From positions 310,001-374,000 of the forward strand of contig FSRD01000002.1 of NCBI GenBank assembly GCA_900129675.1: a DNA stretch of 64,000 nt. The letters are read 5' to 3'. Shown here piece after piece: positions 8,892 to 17,821 of the stretch. Made by a program: the position numbers and the translations under genes. This DNA comes from Bradyrhizobium erythrophlei (GTDB lineage Bacteria > Pseudomonadota > Alphaproteobacteria > Rhizobiales > Xanthobacteraceae). Within the stretch, counting starts at the first letter, position 1, and every line of letters starts with the position of its first letter. The notes below the pieces were generated by a model. That model saw nothing but the letters and a program-made list of their open reading frames with translations. It was not told where the DNA came from and ran no database searches.

Positions 8892-9710
8892 TCAGGGTTT
8901 GGCTTTGCTGTCCTTGGCCGTCAGTGCAACCGAGGCCTCTGTCGTCAGCAGCAGGAAAGTAAATGTCTCCTGAAGATAGAGGCGGACCGTCTTGTCGTCA
9001 TGACTGAGATAGCCGATCGAGACATCCTCTCCGATATGCAGTGCGAAATCGCCGCCGCGCGTCGTCAGCACGAATGCGCCGTTGACCGCCGGGGCCCAGA
9101 TGATTTCGCCGTCCACGAGCTCCTTGATGTGCCGCAGCACGGGATAGCCGTGGTCGCTGCTCTCGCTCAGGGCTGTATAGGCATCGGCGCCCAGCAACAC
9201 CGAATAGGGGCCGTTGACGCCCTCGAGCCGCAATTTGCTTAAGGCATGGGCAATGACGTCGGGATAGGCGCGCACGTCGGGCGGAAGGGTCAGCACCGGA
9301 TTGCTGGTTCCCTCGCGGATGCCGCCGATGCCTGCGGCGGCGTAGCCCTCGAAGATCGCCCGGTCCTCCGCAAAGGCCAAAAGCCGAGCGGCGTCCTTGG
9401 CAGGCTGCCAATCCGAATCGTTGGCGCCACGCTCCACGTCATCGATCTGCTGGCGATCGAGTTCGAAGGGAACGCGCAGTTCGACCAGCGGCTTGACCTC
9501 ACGCTGTCGCGCGAGGATTCCGTCTCCGGGTGCGGCGACATTGCGCAGATGGCCGGTGCCGATGGCGGAAAGCGCCATTCCACCCGGCCCCTGAACGTCG
9601 ACGACGCGCCGTCCGGCCAGGTAGCGCTTGATGGTGCGCGACGTTTCCTCTTCAATCTCGGACCAGGCCGCGTCGGAGATCGGGGCAAGCTCGCGGTGAA
9701 GATTATTCAT
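8892..9710 (-). CDS. Encapsulin nanocompartment shell protein (family 1)
   Basis: A 272-residue HK97-fold shell protein that self-assembles into a hollow protein cage. Family 1 features are visible: N-terminal NNLHRELAPISDAAWSEIEEE, the P-domain GRRVVDVQGPGG, the E-loop region around REVKPLVELRVPFEL, and the A-domain with SVLLGADAYTAL and GGDFALHIGEDVSIGY. Length fits the family (~265). Its ATG overlaps the TGA of the peroxidase gene by four bases, so the two are translationally coupled and made together. The Lys-rich C-terminal tail (TAKDSKAKP) is slightly longer than usual. With the upstream gene it forms a cargo-plus-shell operon. No metal-storage cargo is nearby. Confidence 0.95.
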   Translation of the reverse strand: MNNLHRELAPISDAAWSEIEEETSRTIKRYLAGRRVVDVQGPGGMALSAIGTGHLRNVAAPGDGILARQREVKPLVELRVPFELDRQQIDDVERGANDSDWQPAKDAARLLAFAEDRAIFEGYAAAGIGGIREGTSNPVLTLPPDVRAYPDVIAHALSKLRLEGVNGPYSVLLGADAYTALSESSDHGYPVLRHIKELVDGEIIWAPAVNGAFVLTTRGGDFALHIGEDVSIGYLSHDDKTVRLYLQETFTFLLLTTEASVALTAKDSKAKP

Positions 9711-10771
9711 GACGCAGGGTCTCCTTTGAGCGAACCAATCTCGAGCGAACCTTCGCGCCTCGGCGCCGGCTTGGGCGCTGCGACGGCAGGCGTGGGCGAA
9801 GGTCCCGCAGCCTGATCGTCGGCCGCGACATTTTCCAGGAACGTCGCTGAAGGCACGAAGAACAGAGTGCCGGTCCTGGCAGCGCTGAAATCGAGCAAAC
9901 GATCGTAGTTGCCGGCAGGCTGACCTACGAACATGTTTTCGAGCATCTGTTCGATCGTTCGCGGCGACCGCGCGTAGCCGATGAAATAGGTGCCGAATTC
10001 CTTCTCGGCGACGCGGCCGAACGGCATGTTGTCGCGGATGATCTTGATTTCCTTGCCGTCCACCACGACCTTGGCGAGCGCGTTATGGGCGTAAGCCGGC
10101 TTAGTGGCGTCGTCGAGCTCGATGTCCGAAAGCTTGGTGCGGCCGATAATACGCTCCTGCGCTTCAGTGGATAGCGCATTCCAACCAGCCAGATCGTGCA
10201 GGTATTTTTGCACGATAACGTAACTGCCGCCGGCGAAGGCGGCGTCTTCAGCTCCCACATAAGCGGCATCGACCGCGGCCTGCCCGGTCGGGTTTTCGGT
10301 TCCGTCGACAAAGCCGATCAGATCGCGGTCGTCGAAATAGCGAAAGCCATGCACTTCGTCGACCGGCGCAACGGCTCCGCCGAGCCGGGCCATGATTTGC
10401 GTCGCCAACTCGAAACAGAGGTCCATGCGTTTGGCGCGAATGTGGAAAATGAGATCGCCTGGCGTTGCCACCGCATGGCGCGGGCCGGACTGGATTTCCC
10501 GAAAAGGATGCAGTTCCGCCGGCCGCGGTTGGCCGAAGAGCCTGTCCCAGGCGTCGGATCCGATCCCCATCACGCAGGAGAGGTTTGCCTCGATATCGCG
10601 GAAGCCAACCGCACGGACCAGCGCCGCAAGATCGCTGCAAAACGACCGGACGGCCGCGCTGTTCGCCGTACCGGGATTGATCGTGACCACCAGAAAGATC
10701 GCGGCGCGGGTCAAATCCTGAACCACCGGCTGGGACACGGGCAGGTCGGATGGGGTGCCGGGCGCGGTCAT
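9707..10771 (-). CDS. DyP-type haem peroxidase, encapsulin cargo
   Basis: A 354-residue dye-decolourising peroxidase. The GxxDG motif is GFVDG with distal Asp156. Candidate haem-ligand His229 is in YAHNAL, and distal Arg246 is in IIRDN. After the enzymatic core (~residue 312) a Pro/Ala linker runs to residue 340, followed by GSLEIGSLKGD at 341-351. That tail is the known encapsulin targeting peptide of DyP cargo (core IGSLK). The enzyme therefore should be packaged inside the shell encoded by the next gene, which overlaps it by ATGA. No signal peptide is present, so it is cytoplasmic. The family oxidises bulky phenolic or dye-like substrates with peroxide; the physiological substrate is unknown. 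Confidence 0.95.
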   Translation of the reverse strand: MTAPGTPSDLPVSQPVVQDLTRAAIFLVVTINPGTANSAAVRSFCSDLAALVRAVGFRDIEANLSCVMGIGSDAWDRLFGQPRPAELHPFREIQSGPRHAVATPGDLIFHIRAKRMDLCFELATQIMARLGGAVAPVDEVHGFRYFDDRDLIGFVDGTENPTGQAAVDAAYVGAEDAAFAGGSYVIVQKYLHDLAGWNALSTEAQERIIGRTKLSDIELDDATKPAYAHNALAKVVVDGKEIKIIRDNMPFGRVAEKEFGTYFIGYARSPRTIEQMLENMFVGQPAGNYDRLLDFSAARTGTLFFVPSATFLENVAADDQAAGPSPTPAVAAPKPAPRREGSLEIGSLKGDPAS

Positions 10772-11124
10772 TGGACCTGCTCGGTTCGTCGTGCCCCGTT
10801 ACAAGAAACCATTCGCCATGTGCCTGATCTGTGCAGGATTGCCGACGAAAGCGATACGAACCAATCTGCGGTCGCCTGTCGTCTCGATGCACCACCGATT
10901 TGAAATCGGCTGTGCGGCAGCACTTTATCGGCAGTCTGGCCCGGGTTCAAATACGGGGGAGCAATCGCCTCCTGCGCTGGCGCACACATGGGGGCCCCGT
11001 CAACGTCGACGGCCTTCATTCCGCGTGACGCCATGGGGCCTGTCGCGGCGGCCGAATCCCGCTTGGTCTACCTGCGCCTTCGGCTAAGCTGTCTGGCATC
11101 AATTCACCAGCCAAGAGTGATCAC
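10772..11124. other. Divergent intergenic region between the DyP operon and an SDR gene
   Basis: A gap of 353 bp that must hold the promoter of the peroxidase-encapsulin operon (leftward) and of the SDR gene (rightward). I see no convincing operator. Positions 10867-10970 contain a tRNA-Ser-like anticodon arm and a TTCAAAT segment but do not fold as a tRNA; see the rejected list. Confidence 0.5.
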
Positions 11125-11931
11125 ATGACCGGGCAGGATTCGTCGGATTGGCTGGGCCTTTCAGGCCGCGTTTGCGTAGTGACGGGCGGCGGTGGCGGCA
11201 TCGGCTGCGCCACGGCTGTGAGCGTCGCGCGCGCCGGCGCCCGTGTCGCGGCGATCGATCTCGACGAACGCGGCCTCGAGGCGACGGGCGCAGAGCTGAG
11301 CAAATTGGGTGGGGAGCATGTCGTGACGCGATGCGACACCACCAGCGCCGAGAGCGTGTCCGCCGCAGCCGAGACGATCGAAAAATCGCTCGGACCGTGC
11401 AGCGTGCTGGTGAACACCGCGGCGGTGCTGCGGCCGGGAGCGCTGGACACCCTGTCGCTGGCCGAATGGAACGCGGTTCTCGCGGTCAACCTGACCGGCT
11501 ATTTCCTCTGCGCGCAGAGCTTCGGCCGGCAGATGCGCAAGCTCGGGCGCGGTAGCCTCGTCCATATCGCGTCGATTGCGGGCAGCCATGCGCAGGGGCA
11601 GAGCGGCGCCTACAGCGTCAGCAAGGCCGGCGTCATCATGTTGTCGCGTCAGCTCGCCAGCGAATGGGGACCGCACGGCATCCGCAGCAACGTCGTCAGC
11701 CCGGGAATGGTGATCACGCCGATGAGCCAGTCGTTCTACGATACGCCGGGCGTCACCGAACGGCGCACCGCCGTCGTGCCTTCCCGCCGCATGGGCATGC
11801 CGCAGGACATAGCCGACGCCATCCTGTTCCTCGCCAGCGACCGCGCGTCCTATGTCAACGGCGACGAGATCACCGTCGACGGCGGCTATGCCAATATGCT
11901 GATGAATCTGGTGCCGCGGCCGGGGTTCTGA
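11125..11931 (+). CDS. SDR-family oxidoreductase
   Basis: A 268-residue short-chain dehydrogenase. TGGGGGIG at residues 20-27 binds the cofactor, and DLDE after beta-2 suggests NAD. NTAAV replaces NNAG. Ser150, Tyr163 and Lys167 (IASIAG, YSVSK) form the catalytic set; YVNGDEITVDGG is near the end. It is transcribed away from the DyP-encapsulin operon; any functional link is only positional. The gap 11932-12038 is short. Confidence 0.9.
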   Translation: MTGQDSSDWLGLSGRVCVVTGGGGGIGCATAVSVARAGARVAAIDLDERGLEATGAELSKLGGEHVVTRCDTTSAESVSAAAETIEKSLGPCSVLVNTAAVLRPGALDTLSLAEWNAVLAVNLTGYFLCAQSFGRQMRKLGRGSLVHIASIAGSHAQGQSGAYSVSKAGVIMLSRQLASEWGPHGIRSNVVSPGMVITPMSQSFYDTPGVTERRTAVVPSRRMGMPQDIADAILFLASDRASYVNGDEITVDGGYANMLMNLVPRPGF

Positions 11932-12038
11932 CTTGGGGAGCCCGCCAAGGCGGGCGCCCGGAGTTGTGACCAAGGTCACATGGATCGCCCGACTTCTGGC
12001 GCATTATAATAGCGTTATAGATATCCGTTGAGGTCCGG

Positions 12039-15000
12039 ATGCAGTGCACGAATTGCGCAGCCGAAGTCCCGAAGCAAAGGAAATTCTGTGGGCAGTGCGG
12101 AGCGCCGGTAGTGCGCCACTGTCCGGCCTGCGGCGCGGCAAACCCAGCCCTAAACAAGTTTTGCGGCGACTGCGGGACCAGATTGCGCGTGGATTCTCCC
12201 GCGGTGGTACCGACGGCACGGGACTCGCGCCCGATCGAGCGCCGACAGCTTACGGTACTGTTTTGTGACCTGGTCGGATCGACTGCGCTCTCCGCGAGGC
12301 TCGATCCCGAAGACTTCAGCGCAATCATCGCCGGCTACCGGCGCTGCATTGCTGAAACCGTTGCCCGCTTCGACGGCTTTGTCGCGCGATATCTTGGGGA
12401 CGGCGCGGTGGTATATTTTGGCTATCCTCAAGCGCACGAAGACGACGCGGAGCGCGCCGTTCAAGCCAGCCTCGCATTAGTGCAGGCGGTCGCCGCCTTG
12501 CCCACCAAGGAAAACTTGAGCGCGCGTGTCGGTGTTGCAACGGGCGTCGCGCTTGTCGGCGATATGTCGGACGGCGCGATTTCCGAGGAGCATGGCATCC
12601 TCGGCGACACCCCGAATCTTGCCGCCCGACTGCAATCGCTCGCACAACCCGGCTGCGTTGTTATCTCGGATCGCACAAAGACGATCGCGGGATCGCAATT
12701 CGAGTATCTCGATCTCGGTAAAGTCGAGATCAAGGGATTCGTAGAGCCGGTCGCTGCCTGGCGAGTCGCAGGCAAGACAGCCGTGACCAGCCGATCGCAC
12801 GCTCTCCAAAGCTGCGATTTGCTGCCGCTGATCGGCCGTGATGAAGAAATGGAGCTACTTCTGCGCCGATGGGAGCGGGCCAGGAGTGGCGAAGGTCAGG
12901 TGGTGCTGCTTTCTGGTGAAGCGGGGATCGGCAAATCACGGCTCACCGTCGCGCTGTTGGAACAGCTTGCTCGCGAGCCGCACATACGCCTGCGGTACTT
13001 CTGCTCGCCGCAGCATACCGACAGCACCCTCTATCCGGTGATCGGCGAGATGTTGCGCGCCGCTGGCTTTGCTCACGATGACAGCCAGCAAGCGAAAATG
13101 GACAAGCTTGACGCGCTGCTGGCGCAAAGCTCGACGCCGCCCCAGGATGCGGCGCTGTTTGCCGAAATGCTGTCGCTGCCCAACGATGGACGCTACCCTC
13201 CGGTTGAAGTTGAGCCGCAGCTCCGTCGTCAGAAAACGCTGAAAGCTCTTGATTCGCACATCGAGGCGCTGGCGCGGATCAATCCAGTGCTGATGATTTT
13301 CGAAGATGCGCATTGGACCGATCCGACCAGCCTCGAATTGTTCGCCCGGGCGGTGGACCTGGCCGTGAGCCATCGGCTCTTGATACTTGTTACCTTCAGG
13401 CCGGAATTCAGCCCGCCCTGGATCGGACGGCCGCACGTGACTGGGCTGACCCTCAATCGGCTGGCGCCGTCCGACATCGATTTCCTGATCGAGGGAGTCG
13501 TCGGTAACCGATCGTTGCCGGCGGACATCCGCCAGAACATCATCGAGCGCACCGACGGCATTCCACTGTTCGCCGAGGAGATGACCAAGGCGGTGCTGGA
13601 CGCGGAGGGTGAGAGTGATGCGCAGCGGGCCTTCGCAGGGGCACCGACGCCCGCGGTGGCGGTTCCGGCAAGCCTGCAGGCTTCGCTGATGTCGCGGCTC
13701 GATCGGCTCGGCCCGGCAAAGGACGTGGCGCAGGTCGGCGCGGCGATCGGCCGGGAATTTCCCCACATGTTGCTGGCTGCGCTCGTGCGAAAGCCGAAGG
13801 CAGAATTGGACTCCGACCTCGACCGGCTCATTGCGGCGGGCTTGTTGTTTCGACAGGGCATCCCGCCAAATGCGAGCTACCTGTTCAAGCATGCGCTGGT
13901 GCAGGACGCAGCGTACAGTACGCTGCTGCGGGAGCCAAGGCGCGTGCTGCATGCGCGCATCGCCGAAATCCTCGAAAGTCAGTTCGCAGAAATCGCCGAG
14001 AGCCAGCCCGAGCTGCTGGCGCGCCACTACACAAAGGCCGACCTGATTGAGAAGTCAGCGCGCCTGTGGGGCAAGGCGGGACAGCGGTCACAGGAGCGTT
14101 CGGCGCTGGTCGAAGCCGCAGAACAACTTAGCCAGGCGCTAGCGCAAATCGCAACCTTGCCCAGCACGTCCGACCTGCGGCGCGAGCAGATCATTTTGCA
14201 AGTCGCGCTCTTGAACACTCTCATGCATGTCAAAGGATATGGCGCGCCCGAAACGAAGGCTGCCGTAGCTCAGGTGAGAGGGTTGATAGAGCAAGCGGAA
14301 CGGCTCGGAGAACCTCCCGATGACCCTTCGTTGCTGCTCTCAGCCCTCTTTGGCCAGTGGATCGTCAATTTCATAAACTTCAATGGTGACGTTGCGCGTG
14401 AGCTTGCAGCGCGGTTTCTGGCGCTTGGCGAGAAGGAGGGAGCGGCGGTACCGCTCATGATTGGACATCGCACCATGGCGAGTACGCTCGCGTTTATGGG
14501 GGACCTCGTTGAGGCTCAAGCGCAGTACAATCAAGCCCTCGCCCTTTACCGCCCCGCCGAGCACCGGCGATTGATGACGCGATTTGGCCAGGACCTCCGG
14601 GTAACGTGCCTGGCCTTTCGGTCAATGGCCTCGTGGCTGCTCGGTTATCCTGAGGCTGCGCTCAACGATGCAGACCGCGCGCTCATGGAAGCGCGCCAGA
14701 TTGAGCATGCTGCCACTTTGATGTTTACGCTGAATTTCCCGATTCTTGTCAATACCTACTGCGGGAATTACCACGCGGCAAACGAGCGTCTCAAGGAGCT
14801 TGTCGTGTTAGCAGAGGAGAAGGGTGCCCCGTTCCGAAAAGCGGAAGGCGTGTTACGCCGGGGCTATATCCTGACCCTCACGGGAGCCGCGAAAGCAGTC
14901 GAGACCGTCAGGGCGGGTATTGATTTATGGCGGTCGGCCGGATCGACGATATTTACACCGGAGCACGAGTTCATGTTGGCAATCGCTCATGCAGATTCGG

Positions 15001-15359
15001 GCCAATTCGATGATGCCTGGCGCTGCATCGACAAAGCAATGACGGCGATGCACGCAACCAAGGAAAGGTGGTGCGAGGCTGAGGCTCATCGCGTTGCCGG
15101 AGAAATCGCGCTCAAGTCGCCGCAGCGAGACGTGGCGAAAGCGCAAGCGTATTTCGAGCGTTCCCTGACCGTTGCGCGAGCACAGCAGGCAAAGTCGTGG
15201 GAATTGCGCGCGGCCATGAGCCTGGCGCGGCTCTTGAGCGATCAGGGAAAACGGCAAACGGCACGTGACCTTCTCGCTCCCATCTACGATTGGTTCACCG
15301 AAGGTTTTGACACAAACGACCTTCGAATGGCCAAGGCGTTGCTCGGCGAGCTTCACTGA
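12039..15359 (+). CDS. Class III adenylate/guanylate cyclase fused to AAA ATPase and TPR domains, with N-terminal zinc ribbons
   Basis: A 1106-residue regulator. Two zinc ribbons come first: Cys3, Cys6, Cys17, Cys20 and Cys28, Cys31, Cys42, Cys45. The cyclase domain (~68-245) has metal ligands Asp77 (VLFCDLVGST) and Asp121 (LGDGAV), and GDTPNLAARL with Asn193 and Arg197, so it looks catalytically competent. An AAA/STAND-type ATPase follows with Walker A GEAGIGKS at 293-300 and Walker B-like VLMIFEDAHW near 425. The C-terminal ~450 residues are helical, TPR-like repeats. The likely product is cAMP. It stands alone, so its signal and output are unknown. An R1 repeat begins 21 bp after the stop. 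Confidence 0.93.
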   Translation: MQCTNCAAEVPKQRKFCGQCGAPVVRHCPACGAANPALNKFCGDCGTRLRVDSPAVVPTARDSRPIERRQLTVLFCDLVGSTALSARLDPEDFSAIIAGYRRCIAETVARFDGFVARYLGDGAVVYFGYPQAHEDDAERAVQASLALVQAVAALPTKENLSARVGVATGVALVGDMSDGAISEEHGILGDTPNLAARLQSLAQPGCVVISDRTKTIAGSQFEYLDLGKVEIKGFVEPVAAWRVAGKTAVTSRSHALQSCDLLPLIGRDEEMELLLRRWERARSGEGQVVLLSGEAGIGKSRLTVALLEQLAREPHIRLRYFCSPQHTDSTLYPVIGEMLRAAGFAHDDSQQAKMDKLDALLAQSSTPPQDAALFAEMLSLPNDGRYPPVEVEPQLRRQKTLKALDSHIEALARINPVLMIFEDAHWTDPTSLELFARAVDLAVSHRLLILVTFRPEFSPPWIGRPHVTGLTLNRLAPSDIDFLIEGVVGNRSLPADIRQNIIERTDGIPLFAEEMTKAVLDAEGESDAQRAFAGAPTPAVAVPASLQASLMSRLDRLGPAKDVAQVGAAIGREFPHMLLAALVRKPKAELDSDLDRLIAAGLLFRQGIPPNASYLFKHALVQDAAYSTLLREPRRVLHARIAEILESQFAEIAESQPELLARHYTKADLIEKSARLWGKAGQRSQERSALVEAAEQLSQALAQIATLPSTSDLRREQIILQVALLNTLMHVKGYGAPETKAAVAQVRGLIEQAERLGEPPDDPSLLLSALFGQWIVNFINFNGDVARELAARFLALGEKEGAAVPLMIGHRTMASTLAFMGDLVEAQAQYNQALALYRPAEHRRLMTRFGQDLRVTCLAFRSMASWLLGYPEAALNDADRALMEARQIEHAATLMFTLNFPILVNTYCGNYHAANERLKELVVLAEEKGAPFRKAEGVLRRGYILTLTGAAKAVETVRAGIDLWRSAGSTIFTPEHEFMLAIAHADSGQFDDAWRCIDKAMTAMHATKERWCEAEAHRVAGEIALKSPQRDVAKAQAYFERSLTVARAQQAKSWELRAAMSLARLLSDQGKRQTARDLLAPIYDWFTEGFDTNDLRMAKALLGELH

Positions 15360-15379
15360 TAAGGCCATCCGGCGACGAA

Positions 15380-15485
15380 GTTCCGGTCCTGCGCACGAAA
15401 CGGACATGGCGGGTTGGCCGGACGATGTCTGCTCTGGTTGAACGGACATGCCGTTCAACCGGGGCCACTTCCGGCTTTGACCCCG
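15380..15485 (+). repeat. R1 dispersed repeat, copy D
   Basis: AGTTCCGGTCCTGCGCACGA, AACGGAC, GACGATGTCTGCTCTGGTTG and a final GGCTTTGACCCC. Same orientation and same place relative to the preceding plus-strand gene as copies A-C. The middle block is the most diverged of the four. Confidence 0.65.
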
Positions 15486-15648
15486 GCCGCTGGTTCCGTG
15501 CGGGAACTTTTTGGGCGCTGCTTTGATTGCCTCGCAGTTGCACCGATTCCTGGTGACAGCTCATTCTGCTCTTCAGTTTAATTTGCGCATCAGAAACGAG
15601 TCTGGTCCTCTGCCTTGGGGTATTCACATAGGCACTGACGGGGGCACC

Positions 15649-15900
15649 ATGCTGATGCGTGGAATTGGCGCTGTTGCGCTGACCTTATCTCTTTCATCCG
15701 AGGCGCTTGCAGAGAGAGGCTTCATGCAGCGAGTATCTTGCGCGATGGTTCGGGTTTACGTCGCAAAGTATTCAGCTTCGGCAGCGGAAATGTGGGCGCG
15801 AAGTCACGGTGCAACTGATGCGCAGATCGAGGCTGCGCGCCAATGCTTGAAAGGCACAGGGGAGCAGGCCGCGCAGGTTGCTCGCTGGTCTACTCGGTAA
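15649..15900 (+). CDS. Small secreted hypothetical protein
   Basis: An 83-residue protein. ATG 15649 gives a signal peptide (MLMRGIGAVALTLSLSSEALA) and a mature helical protein starting ERGFMQRVSCAMVRVYVAKY, with two Cys that could form one disulfide and a central SAAEMWARSHGATDAQIEAAR helix. The longer frame from 15511 lacks a sensible N-terminus. I do not know a function. Confidence 0.6.
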   Translation: MLMRGIGAVALTLSLSSEALAERGFMQRVSCAMVRVYVAKYSASAAEMWARSHGATDAQIEAARQCLKGTGEQAAQVARWSTR

Positions 15901-16071
15901 AGGCAAGCCGCGCGAAGACCGACAAGGCTGTTTGACCGAACACTGAACGCGCTGCCTGGCGGCGCATCAGCGGCCAACTTGACTTAATTGCGATCTTGAC
16001 GATTCACGGGTCGCCTCATCCACGGATTGCGCCTCGCATCGGCTCACCCCTGCGCGCACAGCCTAATTTGT

Positions 16072-16510
16072 CGAACCATTTCAACGTGATTTGCCCTGTC
16101 CAGACCTCGCTCAAAAAATTTTCCGCTTGTCGCGTCGGGGCAAATCAGTGATTTGACTCCGCGCGTCTCACCCGACAAGAGGGGCGGCTCGCGATCGTCA
16201 CGAAACGCGCGGTGGGATGCGGTGGACGCGGATGTGCCTTTGACGAACGGTGCTGACGCGGACGGCGAAGTCGTGTGGTCCTGACGCCCCGACGCTGGCG
16301 TCAAGTGGGCGGGAAGTATCCCGCCGGCGACGGTGGCAAGAAAGCCCGTTCACCAAGAGCGCGAAGTAAGCCGTAAAACCATTGCGCAGGGAAGGCCGGA
16401 TGTTCTCCGCTGAACCTGTATGCTCGTGTGCGCATTCTTATGCACATATTGCACGCGAGACCGCGGGTGCAGCGCGCACCCGGCTTTCCCTGCGCCCTCT
16501 GATTGGAGAG
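16072..16510 (+). repeat. R2 mosaic repeat, copy 2 (most complete)
   Basis: 16072-16284 matches copy 1. From 16286 onward a second segment matches the reverse complement of 31613-31830: GACGGTGGCAAG, AAGCCGTAAAACCATTGCGC, CCGCTGAACCTGTATGCTCG, GAGACCGCGGGTGCAGCGCG. The whole gene-free stretch 15901-16705 consists of this element, a short AT-richer lead-in and the palindromic repeat at 16577. No coding frame is shared between copies. Confidence 0.75.
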
Positions 16511-16576
16511 GGCGGCAAGTTCAAAGCAAAACTCGCGCGAAATGCGCGGCGAGATCGCGAAGGCACGTCATGTGGC

Positions 16577-16687
16577 CGTCATTGCGAGGCGAAGCAATCC
16601 AAGCTTGTCTTTGCGCGGCGAGATGGATTGCTTCGCGGAGCCTGTCATCGGGCGCGCGTGCGCGCGACCCGTTGGCTCGCAATGACG
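16577..16687. repeat. REP-like palindromic repeat (GTCATTGCGAGG type)
   Basis: GTCATTGCGAGGCGAAGCAA at the left is mirrored by ATGGATTGCTTCGC and GGCTCGCAATGAC at the right, giving a large stem-loop. The same words recur at 31421 and 62441. It lies 18 bp past the stop of prs and could act as its transcription end. Confidence 0.7.
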
Positions 16688-16705
16688 TGGAGAGGTCGCG
16701 ACCCC

Positions 16706-17659
16706 TCAGTCGAACAAACTCGACACCGACTCTTCCGCCGCCGTCCGGCCGATCGCTTCGCCGATCAATGCGGCGATCGAGAGCGTGCGGATGTTGGGCG
16801 CCTTGACCACGGCGTCGGTCGGCAGGATCGAGTCGGTGATGACGAGCTCTTTCAGCTTCGACGAGGCGATGCGGGCGGCGGCGCCGCCGGACAGCACGCC
16901 GTGGGAGATGTAGGCGTAGACATCCTTGGCGCCGTTGGCGAGCAGCGCGTCGGCGGCGTTCACCAGCGTGCCGCCGGAATCGACGATGTCGTCGACCAGG
17001 ATGCAGGTATATCCGGCGGCGTCGCCGATCACGTTCATGACCTCGGATTCGCCGGCGCGTTCGCGGCGCTTGTCGATGATGGCCAGCGGCGTGTTGATCC
17101 GCTTGGCGAGGCCGCGCGCGCGCACCACGCCGCCGACGTCGGGCGACACCACCATCACATTGGCGAGGTCGAAGCGCTCCTTGATGTCGCGCACCATCAC
17201 CGGCGAGGCGAAGAGATTGTCGACCGGGATGTCGAAGAAGCCCTGGATCTGGGCGGCGTGCAGATCGAGCGTCATGACGCGGTCGACGCCGGCATGGGTG
17301 ATCAGGTTGGCGACCAGCTTGGCCGAAATCGGCGCGCGCGAGCCCACCTTGCGGTCCTGCCGGGCGTAGCCGAAATAGGGGATCACCGCGGTGATGCGGC
17401 GCGCGGAGGCCCGGCGCAGCGCATCGGTGATGATCAGCAGTTCCATCAGATGGTCGTTGGCCGGAAACGACGTCGACTGGACGATGAAGACGTCGGAGCC
17501 GCGGACGTTTTCCTGGATCTCGACGAATATCTCCATGTCCGCAAAGCGCCGGACCACGGCCTTGGTCAGCGGCAGGTGCAGCCAGTTGGCGATTTCCTGG
17601 GCCAGCGCGGGATTGGAGTTGCCGGCGACCAGCTTGATCGAGCCGTTCTTGGCCGACAT
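16706..17659 (-). CDS. prs: Ribose-phosphate pyrophosphokinase (PRPP synthase)
   Basis: A 317-residue cytoplasmic enzyme that makes PRPP from ribose 5-phosphate and ATP for nucleotide, His and Trp synthesis. It starts MSAKNGSIKLVAGNSNPALA and has the ATP-binding FVEIQENVRG region, the PYFGYARQDRK flexible loop with catalytic Lys/Arg, the DLHAAQIQGFF metal site, and the PRPP loop VDDIVDSGGTL. ATG 17659 was chosen: GAGGAGAAG precedes it and the length equals known rhizobial Prs; the extra 14 codons upstream are unlikely. It appears monocistronic. Confidence 0.97.
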   Translation of the reverse strand: MSAKNGSIKLVAGNSNPALAQEIANWLHLPLTKAVVRRFADMEIFVEIQENVRGSDVFIVQSTSFPANDHLMELLIITDALRRASARRITAVIPYFGYARQDRKVGSRAPISAKLVANLITHAGVDRVMTLDLHAAQIQGFFDIPVDNLFASPVMVRDIKERFDLANVMVVSPDVGGVVRARGLAKRINTPLAIIDKRRERAGESEVMNVIGDAAGYTCILVDDIVDSGGTLVNAADALLANGAKDVYAYISHGVLSGGAAARIASSKLKELVITDSILPTDAVVKAPNIRTLSIAALIGEAIGRTAAEESVSSLFD

Positions 17660-17821
17660 CGACGCTTCTCCTCGCGCCTTGCTGGATACGACGTTCAGCA
17701 TATCGAGAGATCCTCAAAACCGGCGCGTTTAGACGAGCGAGGTGATATCAAATGTGGCGCGGCTGGCAACCCATTGCCCCGGTTTTCCCGGGCAAAAATG
17801 GCCGTTGGCCCGGCGATTTGG

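Noticed and set aside
10867..10970. tRNA-Ser(UGA)-like sequence
   Set aside because: An anticodon arm with TTTGAAA loop and a TTCAAAT segment occur at about the right distance, but the D arm is missing, the T stem does not pair and the acceptor ends do not match. At best a decayed tRNA.
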